Below the pieces are notes generated by a model. The model did not search any database, was not told the origin of the DNA, and was given only the letters and a program-made list of their open reading frames with translations. Of a stretch of 15,028 bases of DNA, positions 6,793-14,238 are shown piece by piece (the stretch's first letter is position 1; each line of letters opens with the position of its first letter). The DNA is taken from the NCBI GenBank assembly GCA_001799195.1, contig MGSU01000029.1, positions 1 through 15,028 on the forward strand, written 5' to 3'. A program made the translations under genes and the position numbers. This DNA is from Deltaproteobacteria bacterium RIFOXYA12_FULL_61_11 (lineage in GTDB: Bacteria; Bdellovibrionota_F; JAHFAK01; YA12-FULL-61-11).

Positions 6793-7280
6793 ACCTACCT
6801 GTCAGATCATGCCTATTCCTCGCGCCGTTCCTCTTGCTACTCCACGGATGTGGCGGGGTGGTCGAGACCGTCGAGGTCCAGGGTTTCCGCGCTGCCACCA
6901 GTCAGGACCTCGCACCTGCTCCGACCACCGACGAGCCGACCGAACCTGCCGTCACCTTCGACCAAGACGTCTATCCCATTCTGGTCAGGATGAGTTGCAC
7001 CGTCCAGGTCTGCCACAGTACCCAATTCCCCAAGGGCAATCTCGACCTCAGCGAGACCTCGGTCGCCTATACCAACATCGTTATCGACAAGGCCGCGAAA
7101 CCCACGACGCAGAGCGGAGACTATCGGGTCAACCGTGCGCAACCCGAACAGAGCCTAATCCTCACGGCCACCCTCTCGGGTAGTACTTCAGGGCATGCAG
7201 CGGTACAGAGCTGGCAGGTCGATGACGCCGACTACAAAACGATCCTGCAATGGCTCTCGACCGGCCTGAGCCGTTTTTGA
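6789..7280 (+). CDS. Lipoprotein with C-x4-C-H cytochrome-like motif
   Basis: The 163-residue product has a signal peptide ending in LLHGC (lipid Cys21), a Thr/Pro-rich linker (about 38-54), and a globular domain beginning VTFDQDVYPILVRMSC. Cys70 and Cys75-His76 form CTVQVCH, a C-x4-C-H pattern. Many periplasmic proteins in planctomycetes and myxobacteria begin a small cytochrome-c-like domain with the pattern F..dVyPIL...C...CH, then end with a W-x-hydrophobic helix like the LQWLSTGL here (153-160). The usual haem motif is C-x2-C-H, so covalent haem is plausible, not proven. The likely distal ligand is uncertain (a His at 136 is one candidate). It overlaps the previous gene by 4 bases and the next by 31 bases. 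Confidence 0.82.
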   Translation: MNLPVRSCLFLAPFLLLLHGCGGVVETVEVQGFRAATSQDLAPAPTTDEPTEPAVTFDQDVYPILVRMSCTVQVCHSTQFPKGNLDLSETSVAYTNIVIDKAAKPTTQSGDYRVNRAQPEQSLILTATLSGSTSGHAAVQSWQVDDADYKTILQWLSTGLSRF

Positions 7281-8488
7281 AGGTGGCACCTCCGCTTTCC
7301 CTAGTCTTACTGAAGGTTCCCCAGGAACGTCGTGCTCGCCTCGAGAGCCGACTGCAAGCCTTACCGATTGCCGAGTTGTTGACCTGCGAGGAACTCGGGG
7401 ATTTCTCCCACTGCCTGCGGTCCCGTCCCGGACGGCCGATCGCTCTTGTCGCCGCCTTCGAACCCGACACTCCAACATTCCTCGAGCTCCTCGCGGAAAG
7501 ATCTGGTCCGAAATCAGCGTGTTGCGGGGTCTTATTGCCCCCCCCCGGAGGCGGTGCAGAGGCCGTGACCGCTCTTCGGAACAGGGGCTTAGGCCTCGCG
7601 GACTTCGAGGTGTTGTCGGATCGCTGCGACGACCCTGAGCTGCTGGAAACCCTTGGCCAACTGCTCCGGGCGCATGACCGGGCTCACGCCGAATGCGACC
7701 TCTTGGCTTCCCTCCTCCGCCTCGAACGGACCGCTCTCGCGGGCGGTCTCAGGTACTTGTTGCAAGGCTGTCTGTCCGAGCTGGCGTCGACCATCGATCA
7801 CCACGGACCTGGCTTGGCCGCCGACTTCCGGGCCCTGTTCGGACTCATTACCGAGGCCGAGACCAACCTCGCCTTCACCGCGACCCGGCGTGAAGAGCTC
7901 CTGCAGGAGCGTGCGAGGCTCCTGCATCGTATCGAGGCCGCTCTCGGAGAGACGATCGCAGCCGGAGAGGCAGCCGTGGTGCTTACCACCTCCCTGGCCG
8001 AGCTGACCCGTGCGGCCATGACCAGGATCGAGAGCGTCTCGCTCGAGGAGGTTTTCAGACACTGCCTCCTCGCGGCCTACCGGGAGCGCGGATTAGAACT
8101 CGAGGGGAAGTTCCCCCACGGGGAGCATCGGCTGGTCCTCGATTCGACTACCTTGCACCTGGCAATGCTCGCCCTGGCGCGCTATCTTGCCTCGCTGCCA
8201 TGTTCCGGCGCGACCCCTGCCTGGCATTGGAAGGAAATTCGCCGCATTTCCGGCTCGACCATCCTGACCGTGGAGACCCACGGTCAGGTCCTGCCTCGGC
8301 AAACCGTGCTTCCTCGCACGCTGGACTTCTACCTCAGCTACCTCGACCGTTCCCCCGCGCAGCCGGAGCTGCACCTGGCTTACTGCCGCAAAGCTATCGA
8401 GAAGCTCGACGGTTCTCTCGACCTCGTGGTCGGGACCGAAGGCCGGGGCAAGCTATCCCTGCGCTTACCGGGAAGGGAGGCGGGATGA
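7250..8488 (+). CDS. Degenerate histidine-kinase-like protein, paralogue 1
   Basis: The ATG at 7250 lies inside the preceding gene; a GTG at 7283 just after that gene's stop is an equally good start. The 412-residue protein has no membrane segment. Residues 15-140 look like a receiver-type fold without the phosphoacceptor: the equivalent strand reads PIALVAAFEPDTP. Residues 160-260 form a helical, DHp-like region in which STIDHHGPGL (180-189) sits where a kinase has its H-box. The C-terminal part resembles the kinase ATP domain only at its last strands (RKAIEKLDGSLDLVVG, then LSLRLPG). The N-box helix, LHLAMLALARYLAS, has Arg311 instead of the magnesium-binding Asn, and no DxGxG is present. 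It aligns along its length with the following protein. Its stop and the next start overlap (ATGA). A C9 run lies at 7538-7546. Confidence 0.8.
   Translation: MALDRPEPFLKVAPPLSLVLLKVPQERRARLESRLQALPIAELLTCEELGDFSHCLRSRPGRPIALVAAFEPDTPTFLELLAERSGPKSACCGVLLPPPGGGAEAVTALRNRGLGLADFEVLSDRCDDPELLETLGQLLRAHDRAHAECDLLASLLRLERTALAGGLRYLLQGCLSELASTIDHHGPGLAADFRALFGLITEAETNLAFTATRREELLQERARLLHRIEAALGETIAAGEAAVVLTTSLAELTRAAMTRIESVSLEEVFRHCLLAAYRERGLELEGKFPHGEHRLVLDSTTLHLAMLALARYLASLPCSGATPAWHWKEIRRISGSTILTVETHGQVLPRQTVLPRTLDFYLSYLDRSPAQPELHLAYCRKAIEKLDGSLDLVVGTEGRGKLSLRLPGREAG
7538..7546. repeat. Nine-base C run in the first kinase-like gene
   Basis: Nine consecutive C encode Pro97-Pro98-Pro99 of the first kinase-like protein. 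A 1-base slip would truncate the protein within its pseudo-receiver half. It is shorter than the tolA run but is still a slippage-prone tract. Confidence 0.85.
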
Positions 8489-9615
8489 GCGAGCGCCGAC
8501 CGACCGAGCACCTCCCCGACCGACCCGAGCTGCTCTTGCTCTCCCTCGCCAGGGGCAAGAGCGTTCTTCGGGAGCTGTTGCCTCCTTCCCGGCACGTCGC
8601 GATGTTCCGCGAGGTCGCGGCCTTGAGCTCGCATTGCGCGAAGGTGAGCGATCGAGGAGCCTTGGTCTTGCTCGAGGTCGAGCCTGAGGACGCCCCCCGC
8701 GCCGGAGACATCCTGCAAGAGCTCCGGAACCTGTCCAACGGACCGATCGAACCCCTGCTCGTGGCGACTGGTCCTGGCAGTTCCTTACGCTGGGCAGACG
8801 GCGATCGGACCTTGGTGCTCGGCTGGCTCGGAACGATGGAGGCGAGACTCGAGCGGACTCTCCGGGCCAACAAGGCCGATGCACTGCTGGTCGCGAACAA
8901 TCGCTCGCTGTTGATCTCCTCGCTCGTCGCAGGCATCGTCCACGAGATCAACAATCCCCTCTCCGTGGTGCAGGGCGATGCACCCTTCCTACGCGGACTC
9001 TGCCCGCAACTCGCGGCCTTGCTCGACCGTTATCTCTCCGGGTGCGGACATGCTGACGTGGTCGCCTATCGCGACGAGATCGCCTACGAATTTCTTGCCG
9101 AGGATGCCGTCGATGCCCTGGCGAACCTCGGTCTGGCTCGCGAACGCCTCACCAAGATCCTCGAGGGACTGACCACGGTGGGCTCAGAGGAAGCCGAGGG
9201 AACTGCCTCCCTCGTCGACTTGGTTCCTCGGGTCGACGCACTGCTCGCCCTCGGCCTACCCTCGGGATCCGTTCGTTTTCTGTGGAAAGGTCAGGGAACA
9301 GGCCCCACGCTGCCGTCTTCTCTCGGACTCGAGTTGCTGTACCTCTTGGCCCGGGGGCTTCTCGAGACTCGCCCACGAGCTACCGGTCTCGACCTCGAGA
9401 CGCGGGAGCACGAGGGCTTTACCATCGTCAAGCGCTGGCTCCCCGGAGCAGCGGTCGAGGACCAACCTCGCGAACTCTCGGCCCTGTTGAGCAACTCCGA
9501 ACACCTCGCCCGACTCCTCCTGGCCCGCCTCGAGTCGTTGCAGGAATACCTGTCCGTCGAGCTCACCGTCGCATCCTCGCCCGGGGAACTCCGGCTCCAG
9601 GTCAGCCTGGGCTGA
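8485..9615 (+). CDS. Histidine-kinase-like protein with H-box but no ATP-binding motifs, paralogue 2
   Basis: The start at 8485 overlaps the previous stop (ATGA) and follows a GGGAGG sequence. The 376-residue protein has no membrane segment. Residues 14-120 look like a receiver fold; the strand ALVLLEVEPED (59-69) corresponds to the usual LVLLDVxMPD with Glu64 in place of the phosphorylated Asp. Residues 138-180 hold a canonical H-box, AGIVHEINNPLSVV, with His153 as the likely phosphoacceptor. The second DHp helix is probably around 205-232. The expected ATP-binding motifs are absent: the N-box helix reads LELLYLLARGLLE with Arg290 where Asn should be, and there is no DxGxG or GxGxG. The protein could accept phosphate from another kinase, as Spo0B-type phosphotransferases do, or act as a scaffold. 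It ends nine bases before the convergent LVIVD gene. Confidence 0.85.
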   Translation: MSERRPTEHLPDRPELLLLSLARGKSVLRELLPPSRHVAMFREVAALSSHCAKVSDRGALVLLEVEPEDAPRAGDILQELRNLSNGPIEPLLVATGPGSSLRWADGDRTLVLGWLGTMEARLERTLRANKADALLVANNRSLLISSLVAGIVHEINNPLSVVQGDAPFLRGLCPQLAALLDRYLSGCGHADVVAYRDEIAYEFLAEDAVDALANLGLARERLTKILEGLTTVGSEEAEGTASLVDLVPRVDALLALGLPSGSVRFLWKGQGTGPTLPSSLGLELLYLLARGLLETRPRATGLDLETREHEGFTIVKRWLPGAAVEDQPRELSALLSNSEHLARLLLARLESLQEYLSVELTVASSPGELRLQVSLG

Positions 9616-9624
9616 GAGCACTAC

Positions 9625-12279
9625 TCATGGAACCTGCGGTGCTCTCGGGGGTAGGATCAGGCCGGCCGGACCATCGAGTCGGGGGTAGTACAAACGGTCC
9701 TCGACCACCTGGCCTGCCGTCCAGGCATTGCTGCCCCGGAATCGGTACCGGCTGGCGCAGTGGAGAGCAGTTCCGGGGCCGTGGATAGTGAAACCCAGGC
9801 CGAAGTAATCCCCGAGCACGAAGCCGTCGGCAGCACGCACGACATCGACCCAATAACTCGGGTAGGGGAGCCGCCAGGTCTCGACCAGCCTGGGAACCGG
9901 GCCGTTGCAATCGATCAGGTAAAGACTGGGCTCCCAGGCCTCGACCGGCCCGCCGTGCAGGGCGGCGACCAGCCCGCGGTGGACCCCGAAGCGGCCGAGA
10001 TAGTCGATGTTGAAGCGGCCGGAATTCTTCCAATGGGGGTCGGAGAACGGAGTTCCGAGGCCGGCCAGCTTTCCCTGCCCGACCTCGAAGCGCTGCAGCA
10101 CGCCGAGCACCGGGTCCAGGACATAGACCGTCTCGTCCTCAACCTCGAGCGTCGGGGTGAAGGCATTGCCCTCGCGTTCCGGCAAGGTGATCGAAGAGAG
10201 GAGTCGGAAGCCGGTCTTGGGTTCGAAGGAGAACATGCCCAGGGCTGGAACATAGCGGCGGTGCGAGACCTCGACCATGCCCAGGACCACCGCGATCGGC
10301 CCCGCGAAACGGATCCTTGGGGTGTGCAGGTCGCCGAGCAGCCCGGGGAACTCGAGCAGTTCACCCGTCTTGCGCGGGCGCGCCGGGTCGCGTACATCCA
10401 ACACGGTGAGTGAACCGGCCGAGGGGAGGAAGAGGTGCCCCTCGTGCAACACGGGTTTCGCCTGCAGCCATTTGCCGTCCCAGTACTCGCCGATCCGTTC
10501 CATCACGTCCCCGCGCTCGCGGAAGAAGAGGACGCTACCACCGAAGGTCTGGCCGAATGCGACCAGGCCGTCGCCCGCGGCGAGGTAGTGCCCTTCGGCC
10601 GCGGTGAGGTGCTTGCCCAGGGGCAGCAGACTCCCGTCGGGGCGCAACCGGTAGAGGCGAAGACCGAGATTGTAGTCGTTCAAGGCCACGAGGTCGCCCT
10701 CGATACTGATCGTCCTCAACTCGCCCAAATCGTCCTCAGCATGGATGGAAACCGGTTCCAGCGAAGTGGTAGTAAGGACATGCACGGCGGAGCGGGTCTG
10801 TCTGAAGGGCTGGACCGAGTGCAGGGATTGGCGTTCGATGCTGTCTACTGCCAAGACGTGCGGCCCGACCACCGCGGCGTCCTCGAAGTTGACCTCGGTG
10901 CCGTAGTCCCTCGCGGCGAGGGAACGGGGTATGGTGGGATCGGACACGTCAAGGAGTTCCAACCGGTTGAAGCGATGATTGTTCTTCCCTTCCGACAAGA
11001 GCACGATCCGGTCCCGGACGGCCAGGAAGCGGCGCTCGCGGCCTGCCGGGGTCGCCACCCTGGCGAGCAACCTGGGTTTTCTCGGGTCCGAGACCTCGAC
11101 CACGCCGAGACTCCCGTCGTTGAGGCCGAGATACACCCGCGGTCCTTCGCGCAGGAAGTACCAGGCTCCCCGCGAACCCTTCACCCGAAGGCTGGCCAGA
11201 GTCTTCGGCCGAGGTGGATCAGAGAGGTCGAGCAGATAGAAACAGGTGTCGTGGTGCGGGGTGGCGGCGAAGACCAGCCCCGGGAGTTCGGGCAGGGGTT
11301 CCACGGCACGAACCGCGCCCAGGGTCTTCACGGGTACGGTGACGGGCACCCCGGGATGCGCGGGGTCGGAGATGTCTACGTGGAGCAGCCCCAGGGAAGA
11401 AGGAAGGAGGAGGGCATCGTCGAGAAACGCCACGCCTGCGAGGAAACCGGCCGGCAGGAAGGCGACGGTGCGGGGTTGCTCCGGTGCGCGTATATCCACG
11501 ATCTGCAACTCGCCCTCGCCGGGGGGGACGAAAGCAAAGCCCTTCCGCAGGGCTATCTTGCCCCGCCCCGGAACACCAAAACCCACGCGGTGGTGCAGGT
11601 GAGGTTCCGGTCTCGGGGGTTGTCTCCACAGCCCGATCGGTTCTTCCTGGGAGACGAGGGTTGCCGGCTTGAACCGCTTGACCAGGGGGGGCACCGCGGT
11701 GTGCCAACCGGTCAGAGGCGCACCCTCCTCGTCGAGGAAGCTCGAGCCGTCGGCGGCGACGCCGCGCAGGTTCTCGAACCAGGTGCCGGCGTCGTGGTCC
11801 ATGCGGAGGCCAAGCAGCCCCACGTGCCCACCCGGCAGGGTTCCGTCCAGGCGTTGCACCTCCTCGCCGCCGACCGAGAAACGCAGACCGTCCCCCCAGC
11901 GGAGGCTCAATCGGACCAGGGTTGCCGTTTCGTTGACCCTCGCGATGCGGGCCACCGGGTCGATCCGCTCCCCCTTGAAGCGATAGATCGATATCCCGTG
12001 GTGCAGGCGATCGTCGAGCCCGAAGTACCACCCCGTGGAAGTCGCCGGGTCATAGCCGAAAACCAGTCCGGCCAGGGCGTTGTTCCCGGCCGTGGCCACC
12101 TCGACCCCGAGTTCGCCGCTGCTCGGGAGGGGGATGTTGCGATGGACGAAAGCGCAGTTGCGTCGGTCGCGGTCATTGGTGCCCGCCTTGGCCAGGGGCA
12201 CCCCTAGGACACTGTTGGCGGCCGATCCGAGGGTGGGGCAGAGCAGCACGAGGACGGCCAGCGTGCGCCACGGGCTCAT
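9625..12279 (-). CDS. Secreted LVIVD-repeat protein with LamG-like N-terminal domain
   Basis: The 884-residue product begins with a Sec signal peptide (hydrophobic 6-18, likely cleavage near Ala20-Ala21). Residues 45-175 resemble a jelly-roll of the LamG / 3-keto-disaccharide-hydrolase (DUF1080) type: GWYFGLDDRLHHGISIYRF, a TLVRLSLRWGDGLRFSV strand pair and GHVGLLGLRMDHDAGTWFEN. From about residue 255 on come repeated LVIVD-type units of the form hhhhDhsDPxxPr, visible at about 258 (LQIVDIRAPEQPR), 298 (LLHVDISDPAHPG), 347 (FYLLDLSDPPRPK), 391 (LGVVEVSDPRKPR), 440 (LELLDVSDPTIPR) and 624 (LTVLDVRDPARPR); such repeats build beta-propeller blades. The location is the periplasm or cell surface; the ligand is unknown. 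Its ATG overlaps the stop of the SRPBCC gene, so the two form one operon. No catalytic residues are apparent. Confidence 0.88.
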   Translation of the reverse strand: MSPWRTLAVLVLLCPTLGSAANSVLGVPLAKAGTNDRDRRNCAFVHRNIPLPSSGELGVEVATAGNNALAGLVFGYDPATSTGWYFGLDDRLHHGISIYRFKGERIDPVARIARVNETATLVRLSLRWGDGLRFSVGGEEVQRLDGTLPGGHVGLLGLRMDHDAGTWFENLRGVAADGSSFLDEEGAPLTGWHTAVPPLVKRFKPATLVSQEEPIGLWRQPPRPEPHLHHRVGFGVPGRGKIALRKGFAFVPPGEGELQIVDIRAPEQPRTVAFLPAGFLAGVAFLDDALLLPSSLGLLHVDISDPAHPGVPVTVPVKTLGAVRAVEPLPELPGLVFAATPHHDTCFYLLDLSDPPRPKTLASLRVKGSRGAWYFLREGPRVYLGLNDGSLGVVEVSDPRKPRLLARVATPAGRERRFLAVRDRIVLLSEGKNNHRFNRLELLDVSDPTIPRSLAARDYGTEVNFEDAAVVGPHVLAVDSIERQSLHSVQPFRQTRSAVHVLTTTSLEPVSIHAEDDLGELRTISIEGDLVALNDYNLGLRLYRLRPDGSLLPLGKHLTAAEGHYLAAGDGLVAFGQTFGGSVLFFRERGDVMERIGEYWDGKWLQAKPVLHEGHLFLPSAGSLTVLDVRDPARPRKTGELLEFPGLLGDLHTPRIRFAGPIAVVLGMVEVSHRRYVPALGMFSFEPKTGFRLLSSITLPEREGNAFTPTLEVEDETVYVLDPVLGVLQRFEVGQGKLAGLGTPFSDPHWKNSGRFNIDYLGRFGVHRGLVAALHGGPVEAWEPSLYLIDCNGPVPRLVETWRLPYPSYWVDVVRAADGFVLGDYFGLGFTIHGPGTALHCASRYRFRGSNAWTAGQVVEDRLYYPRLDGPAGLILPPRAPQVP

Positions 12280-12818
12280 GGTCTGGCGCCGTGGGTGTCC
12301 TTGAGATAGGCGTTGAGGCTCTTGTTCACCCCCTTGAGGTTGGGCATCAAGAGCGCGGTCAGGAAGCGTTCCGCGGCGGTGATGGCCTTCCCCTTGAGGA
12401 AGGAGGGAATTGCCCGGATATTGTCCAGATTGATGTCCACCTTCACGGCCACGCTCATGGTGCAGCTCTGCTCGTTCTTAGCCTCGAAGGAGGTTCGGCC
12501 CGTGACCTTGATGTTCTCGCGCAGGAAAGCGGTCTCGAGCTTCCAGGTGCAGAAGAGACCCGGCTCGTTCCAAAGGGCATAGTCGTCCCAGCACAGCTTG
12601 TCCTCGGAGATGACCGGCTTGAGGATGACCGGAATGGAGGCTTTGAGGAACCAGACGTTGTGCAACTCGATGAGGCCGGGACCCGGCTCCTTGCGCGAGC
12701 GGACCTCGATTCGTTCGACGTTCTCGAGGTACGGCACGAAGTCGGCCATTTCATCGCGGTAGGCCAGGAAGGCCATGGTTGCAGGGAAATCGACAAGATC
12801 GTTAGCGGTGAGCTCCAT
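12276..12818 (-). CDS. SRPBCC (START-like) domain protein
   Basis: The 180-residue protein has no signal peptide and no membrane segment. Its layout fits the helix-grip SRPBCC fold: an N-terminal helix-strand start (FPATMAFLAYRDEMADFVPYLENVERIEVRSR), a series of short strands (LIELHNVWFLKASIPVILKPVI, LCWDDYALW, FCTWKLETAFLRENIKVTGRTSFEA, CTMSVAVKVDINLDNI) and a long C-terminal helix (AITAAERFLTALLMPNLKGVNKSLNAYLKD). Such proteins bind hydrophobic ligands or lipids in a central cavity; the ligand here is unknown, and the family call is by fold pattern, not by a signature motif. The ATG has a GGAGG ribosome-binding site. The gene is divergent from smpB and leads directly into the secreted LVIVD protein through an ATGA overlap. 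Confidence 0.78.
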   Translation of the reverse strand: MELTANDLVDFPATMAFLAYRDEMADFVPYLENVERIEVRSRKEPGPGLIELHNVWFLKASIPVILKPVISEDKLCWDDYALWNEPGLFCTWKLETAFLRENIKVTGRTSFEAKNEQSCTMSVAVKVDINLDNIRAIPSFLKGKAITAAERFLTALLMPNLKGVNKSLNAYLKDTHGARP

Positions 12819-12837
12819 GGGATCCTCCGGGCCTGCG

Positions 12838-12856
12838 TTCGCCTACGTTCGGCGAA
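12838..12856. promoter_or_regulatory. Inverted repeat in the SRPBCC/smpB divergent region
   Basis: ttcgcc (12838-12843) and ggcgaa (12851-12856) form a perfect 6-bp inverted repeat with a 7-base spacer. It sits 19 bases upstream of the SRPBCC start, a position suited to a dimeric repressor or to a leader hairpin on the SRPBCC message. Confidence 0.4.
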
Positions 12857-12865
12857 ACCGTTTGC

Positions 12866-12907
12866 CAGCGGTCCGGTCCCGTGCTACCCAGGACTGCAGC
12901 GGTCCGG
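12866..12907. promoter_or_regulatory. Pair of 11-bp direct repeats, 31-bp period, between SRPBCC and smpB
   Basis: cagcggtccgg occurs exactly at 12866-12876 and 12897-12907. The 31-bp period is close to three turns of B-form DNA, so both copies face the same side of the helix. They lie in the middle of the 155-bp divergent region, which suggests a cooperative activator or repressor site that could serve both genes. Confidence 0.45.
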
Positions 12908-12973
12908 CCGAATTGCGGGACGATAGCCGGATCGCGACGAGTTGGCAATCACATTCACGGCGGAGGACCGGCG

Positions 12974-13423
12974 ATGGACGGGGTGATCTGCACCAATCGC
13001 AAGGCCCGACACGACTATTTCATTGAGGGCAGCTTCGAGGCCGGCATCGTCCTCACCGGCACCGAGGTGAAGAGCCTGCGTTCGGGCCGCGCCAACCTCC
13101 GCGATGCCTATGCCAAGGTCGAGGGCGGCGAGCTGTGGCTCTGCAACTGCCACATCGACGAGTACGAGTTTGGCAACCGCTTCAACCACAATCCCTTGCG
13201 CGAGCGCAAGCTGCTCATGCACCACCGCGAGATCATCAAGCTCGAGGTCAAGACCCGCGAGCGCGGCTTCACCATCATCCCCCTCTCCATGTACTTCAAG
13301 AAGGGCCGGGTGAAACTCGAACTCGGATTAGCGCACGGGAAGCGCAAGTACGACAAACGGCAGGCCCTGAAGCAGGAAGAGGTCAAGCGCGAGCTCGCCA
13401 AGATCCAGCGCCAGCGCTGGTGA
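12974..13423 (+). CDS. smpB: SsrA-binding protein SmpB
   Basis: SmpB binds the tRNA-like part of tmRNA and guides it into stalled ribosomes for trans-translation. The ATG follows a strong GGAGGA ribosome-binding site with a six-base gap and gives 149 residues, the usual length. The family features are clear: NRKARHDYFIEGSFEAGIVL (8-27), TGTEVKSLRSGRANLRDAY (28-46), the HIDEYEFGNRFNHNPLRERKLL segment (60-81) typical of the tmRNA-binding barrel, and the basic C-terminal tail HGKRKYDKRQALKQEEVKRE (121-140), which folds into the mRNA channel. No tmRNA gene is seen within this window. The gene stands alone, divergent from the SRPBCC gene and convergent with the lipoprotein gene. Confidence 0.98.
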   Translation: MDGVICTNRKARHDYFIEGSFEAGIVLTGTEVKSLRSGRANLRDAYAKVEGGELWLCNCHIDEYEFGNRFNHNPLRERKLLMHHREIIKLEVKTRERGFTIIPLSMYFKKGRVKLELGLAHGKRKYDKRQALKQEEVKRELAKIQRQRW

Positions 13424-13503
13424 GGGGAACGTTCAGTACCCGAGGCCCACTGTACTCCTCTGGTATCGAAGTCCAACTTGGCAAGCACGATAAGAAAGCG
13501 TCG

Positions 13504-14238
13504 TCAGAACTCTTCCTCCTCGGCCAGGAGGAAATACCAGAAGCCCTTGCAGGACCAGGGATCACCGCCCTGGAAGGAGTACAACCGCGCAGTCGCCGCG
13601 ATGTTGGCCTCGGGATCGAAGGGGCTCACTCCAGGGAAACCGGCGTTCTTCGCCCGCTTGGGCCAGTATTTCTGCAAATGCTGGAAAAGGCCCGCGGCGC
13701 CGGACCTTTTATTCTCGGCGTTGGGATTGCCATGACTCTCGCAGTTCATCACCTTGATTGCCCAAGCCATGTCCTCGGGTTCGAAGTATTTTTCCAGTAA
13801 TGGACGCCACGCCTCGGCGCGATGGGTGCGCCAGTCGAAGCAGGAGTAGTCGCCATCGGCATAGGGTTTGGTGTCGTCGAGACAGTTCACGCGCGTGGCC
13901 TGCGCGACGGGTTGGTCAGGAGTCGTGGGCTCGGCTTGCGGGTGCAGAGCCGGAGGCTCCGGCAGCGTGCCTTGCGGAGCCTCGGGGAGCGCGCCCTGTT
14001 CGGCGCTGCTTTGAGGCTGTTCGGGAGCGGCAGGGCTTGGGGTTGGCTCAAAGACGTGGCCGAAGGGTTCTGCCGTGTCCGAGTCTTCGAAACCGTTCTC
14101 GATCTCCTGCCCGCACCCGAGAGTTAGGCTGAGTACGAGGATGAGTGCCCCACCGAATCTGAGCGAGAATGGCGAGCGTGGCCGAAGTTTGCAAGCGCCA
14201 AGGAACTTTTTCGCTTCGGTGAGTTGCAATATGACCAT
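13504..14238 (-). CDS. Lipoprotein with SLT-like lytic transglycosylase domain
   Basis: The 244-residue product has a 27-residue basic leader, a hydrophobic stretch (29-40) and a lipobox TLGC with lipid Cys42. A Pro/Glu/Gln/Ala-rich spacer (about 60-112) follows, long enough to reach the cell wall. Residues 150-232 form a lysozyme-like fold of the SLT group: AIKVMNCESHGNPNA (160-174), in which Glu167 is the expected catalytic acid, then SGAAGLFQHL (179-188), the counterpart of the SxGLMQ motif of SLT enzymes, and FDPEANIAATARLY (207-220). Cys119, Cys133, Cys166 and Cys230 could form disulfides. The enzyme would cleave peptidoglycan from its membrane anchor. The start ATG (14236-14238) has only a weak ribosome-binding site. 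A TATTAT -10-like element is visible on its strand at 14352-14347, about 110 bases upstream. Confidence 0.87.
   Translation of the reverse strand: MVILQLTEAKKFLGACKLRPRSPFSLRFGGALILVLSLTLGCGQEIENGFEDSDTAEPFGHVFEPTPSPAAPEQPQSSAEQGALPEAPQGTLPEPPALHPQAEPTTPDQPVAQATRVNCLDDTKPYADGDYSCFDWRTHRAEAWRPLLEKYFEPEDMAWAIKVMNCESHGNPNAENKRSGAAGLFQHLQKYWPKRAKNAGFPGVSPFDPEANIAATARLYSFQGGDPWSCKGFWYFLLAEEEEF

Noticed and set aside
7897-7910. A 14-bp perfect palindrome (gctcctgcaggagc)
   Set aside because: It lies within the helical coding part of the first kinase-like gene and is explained by Leu-Leu-Gln-Glu codons; no second copy or promoter context is seen.
8200-8484. An upstream extension of the second kinase-like gene
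   Set aside because: It overlaps the first kinase-like gene out of frame, and the ATG at 8485 has the ATGA overlap seen at other junctions.
10435-12207. A 590-codon open frame on the plus strand opposite the LVIVD gene
   Set aside because: It lies fully antisense to a gene with a signal peptide and clear repeats, lacks recognisable domains, and long antisense frames are expected in GC-rich DNA.
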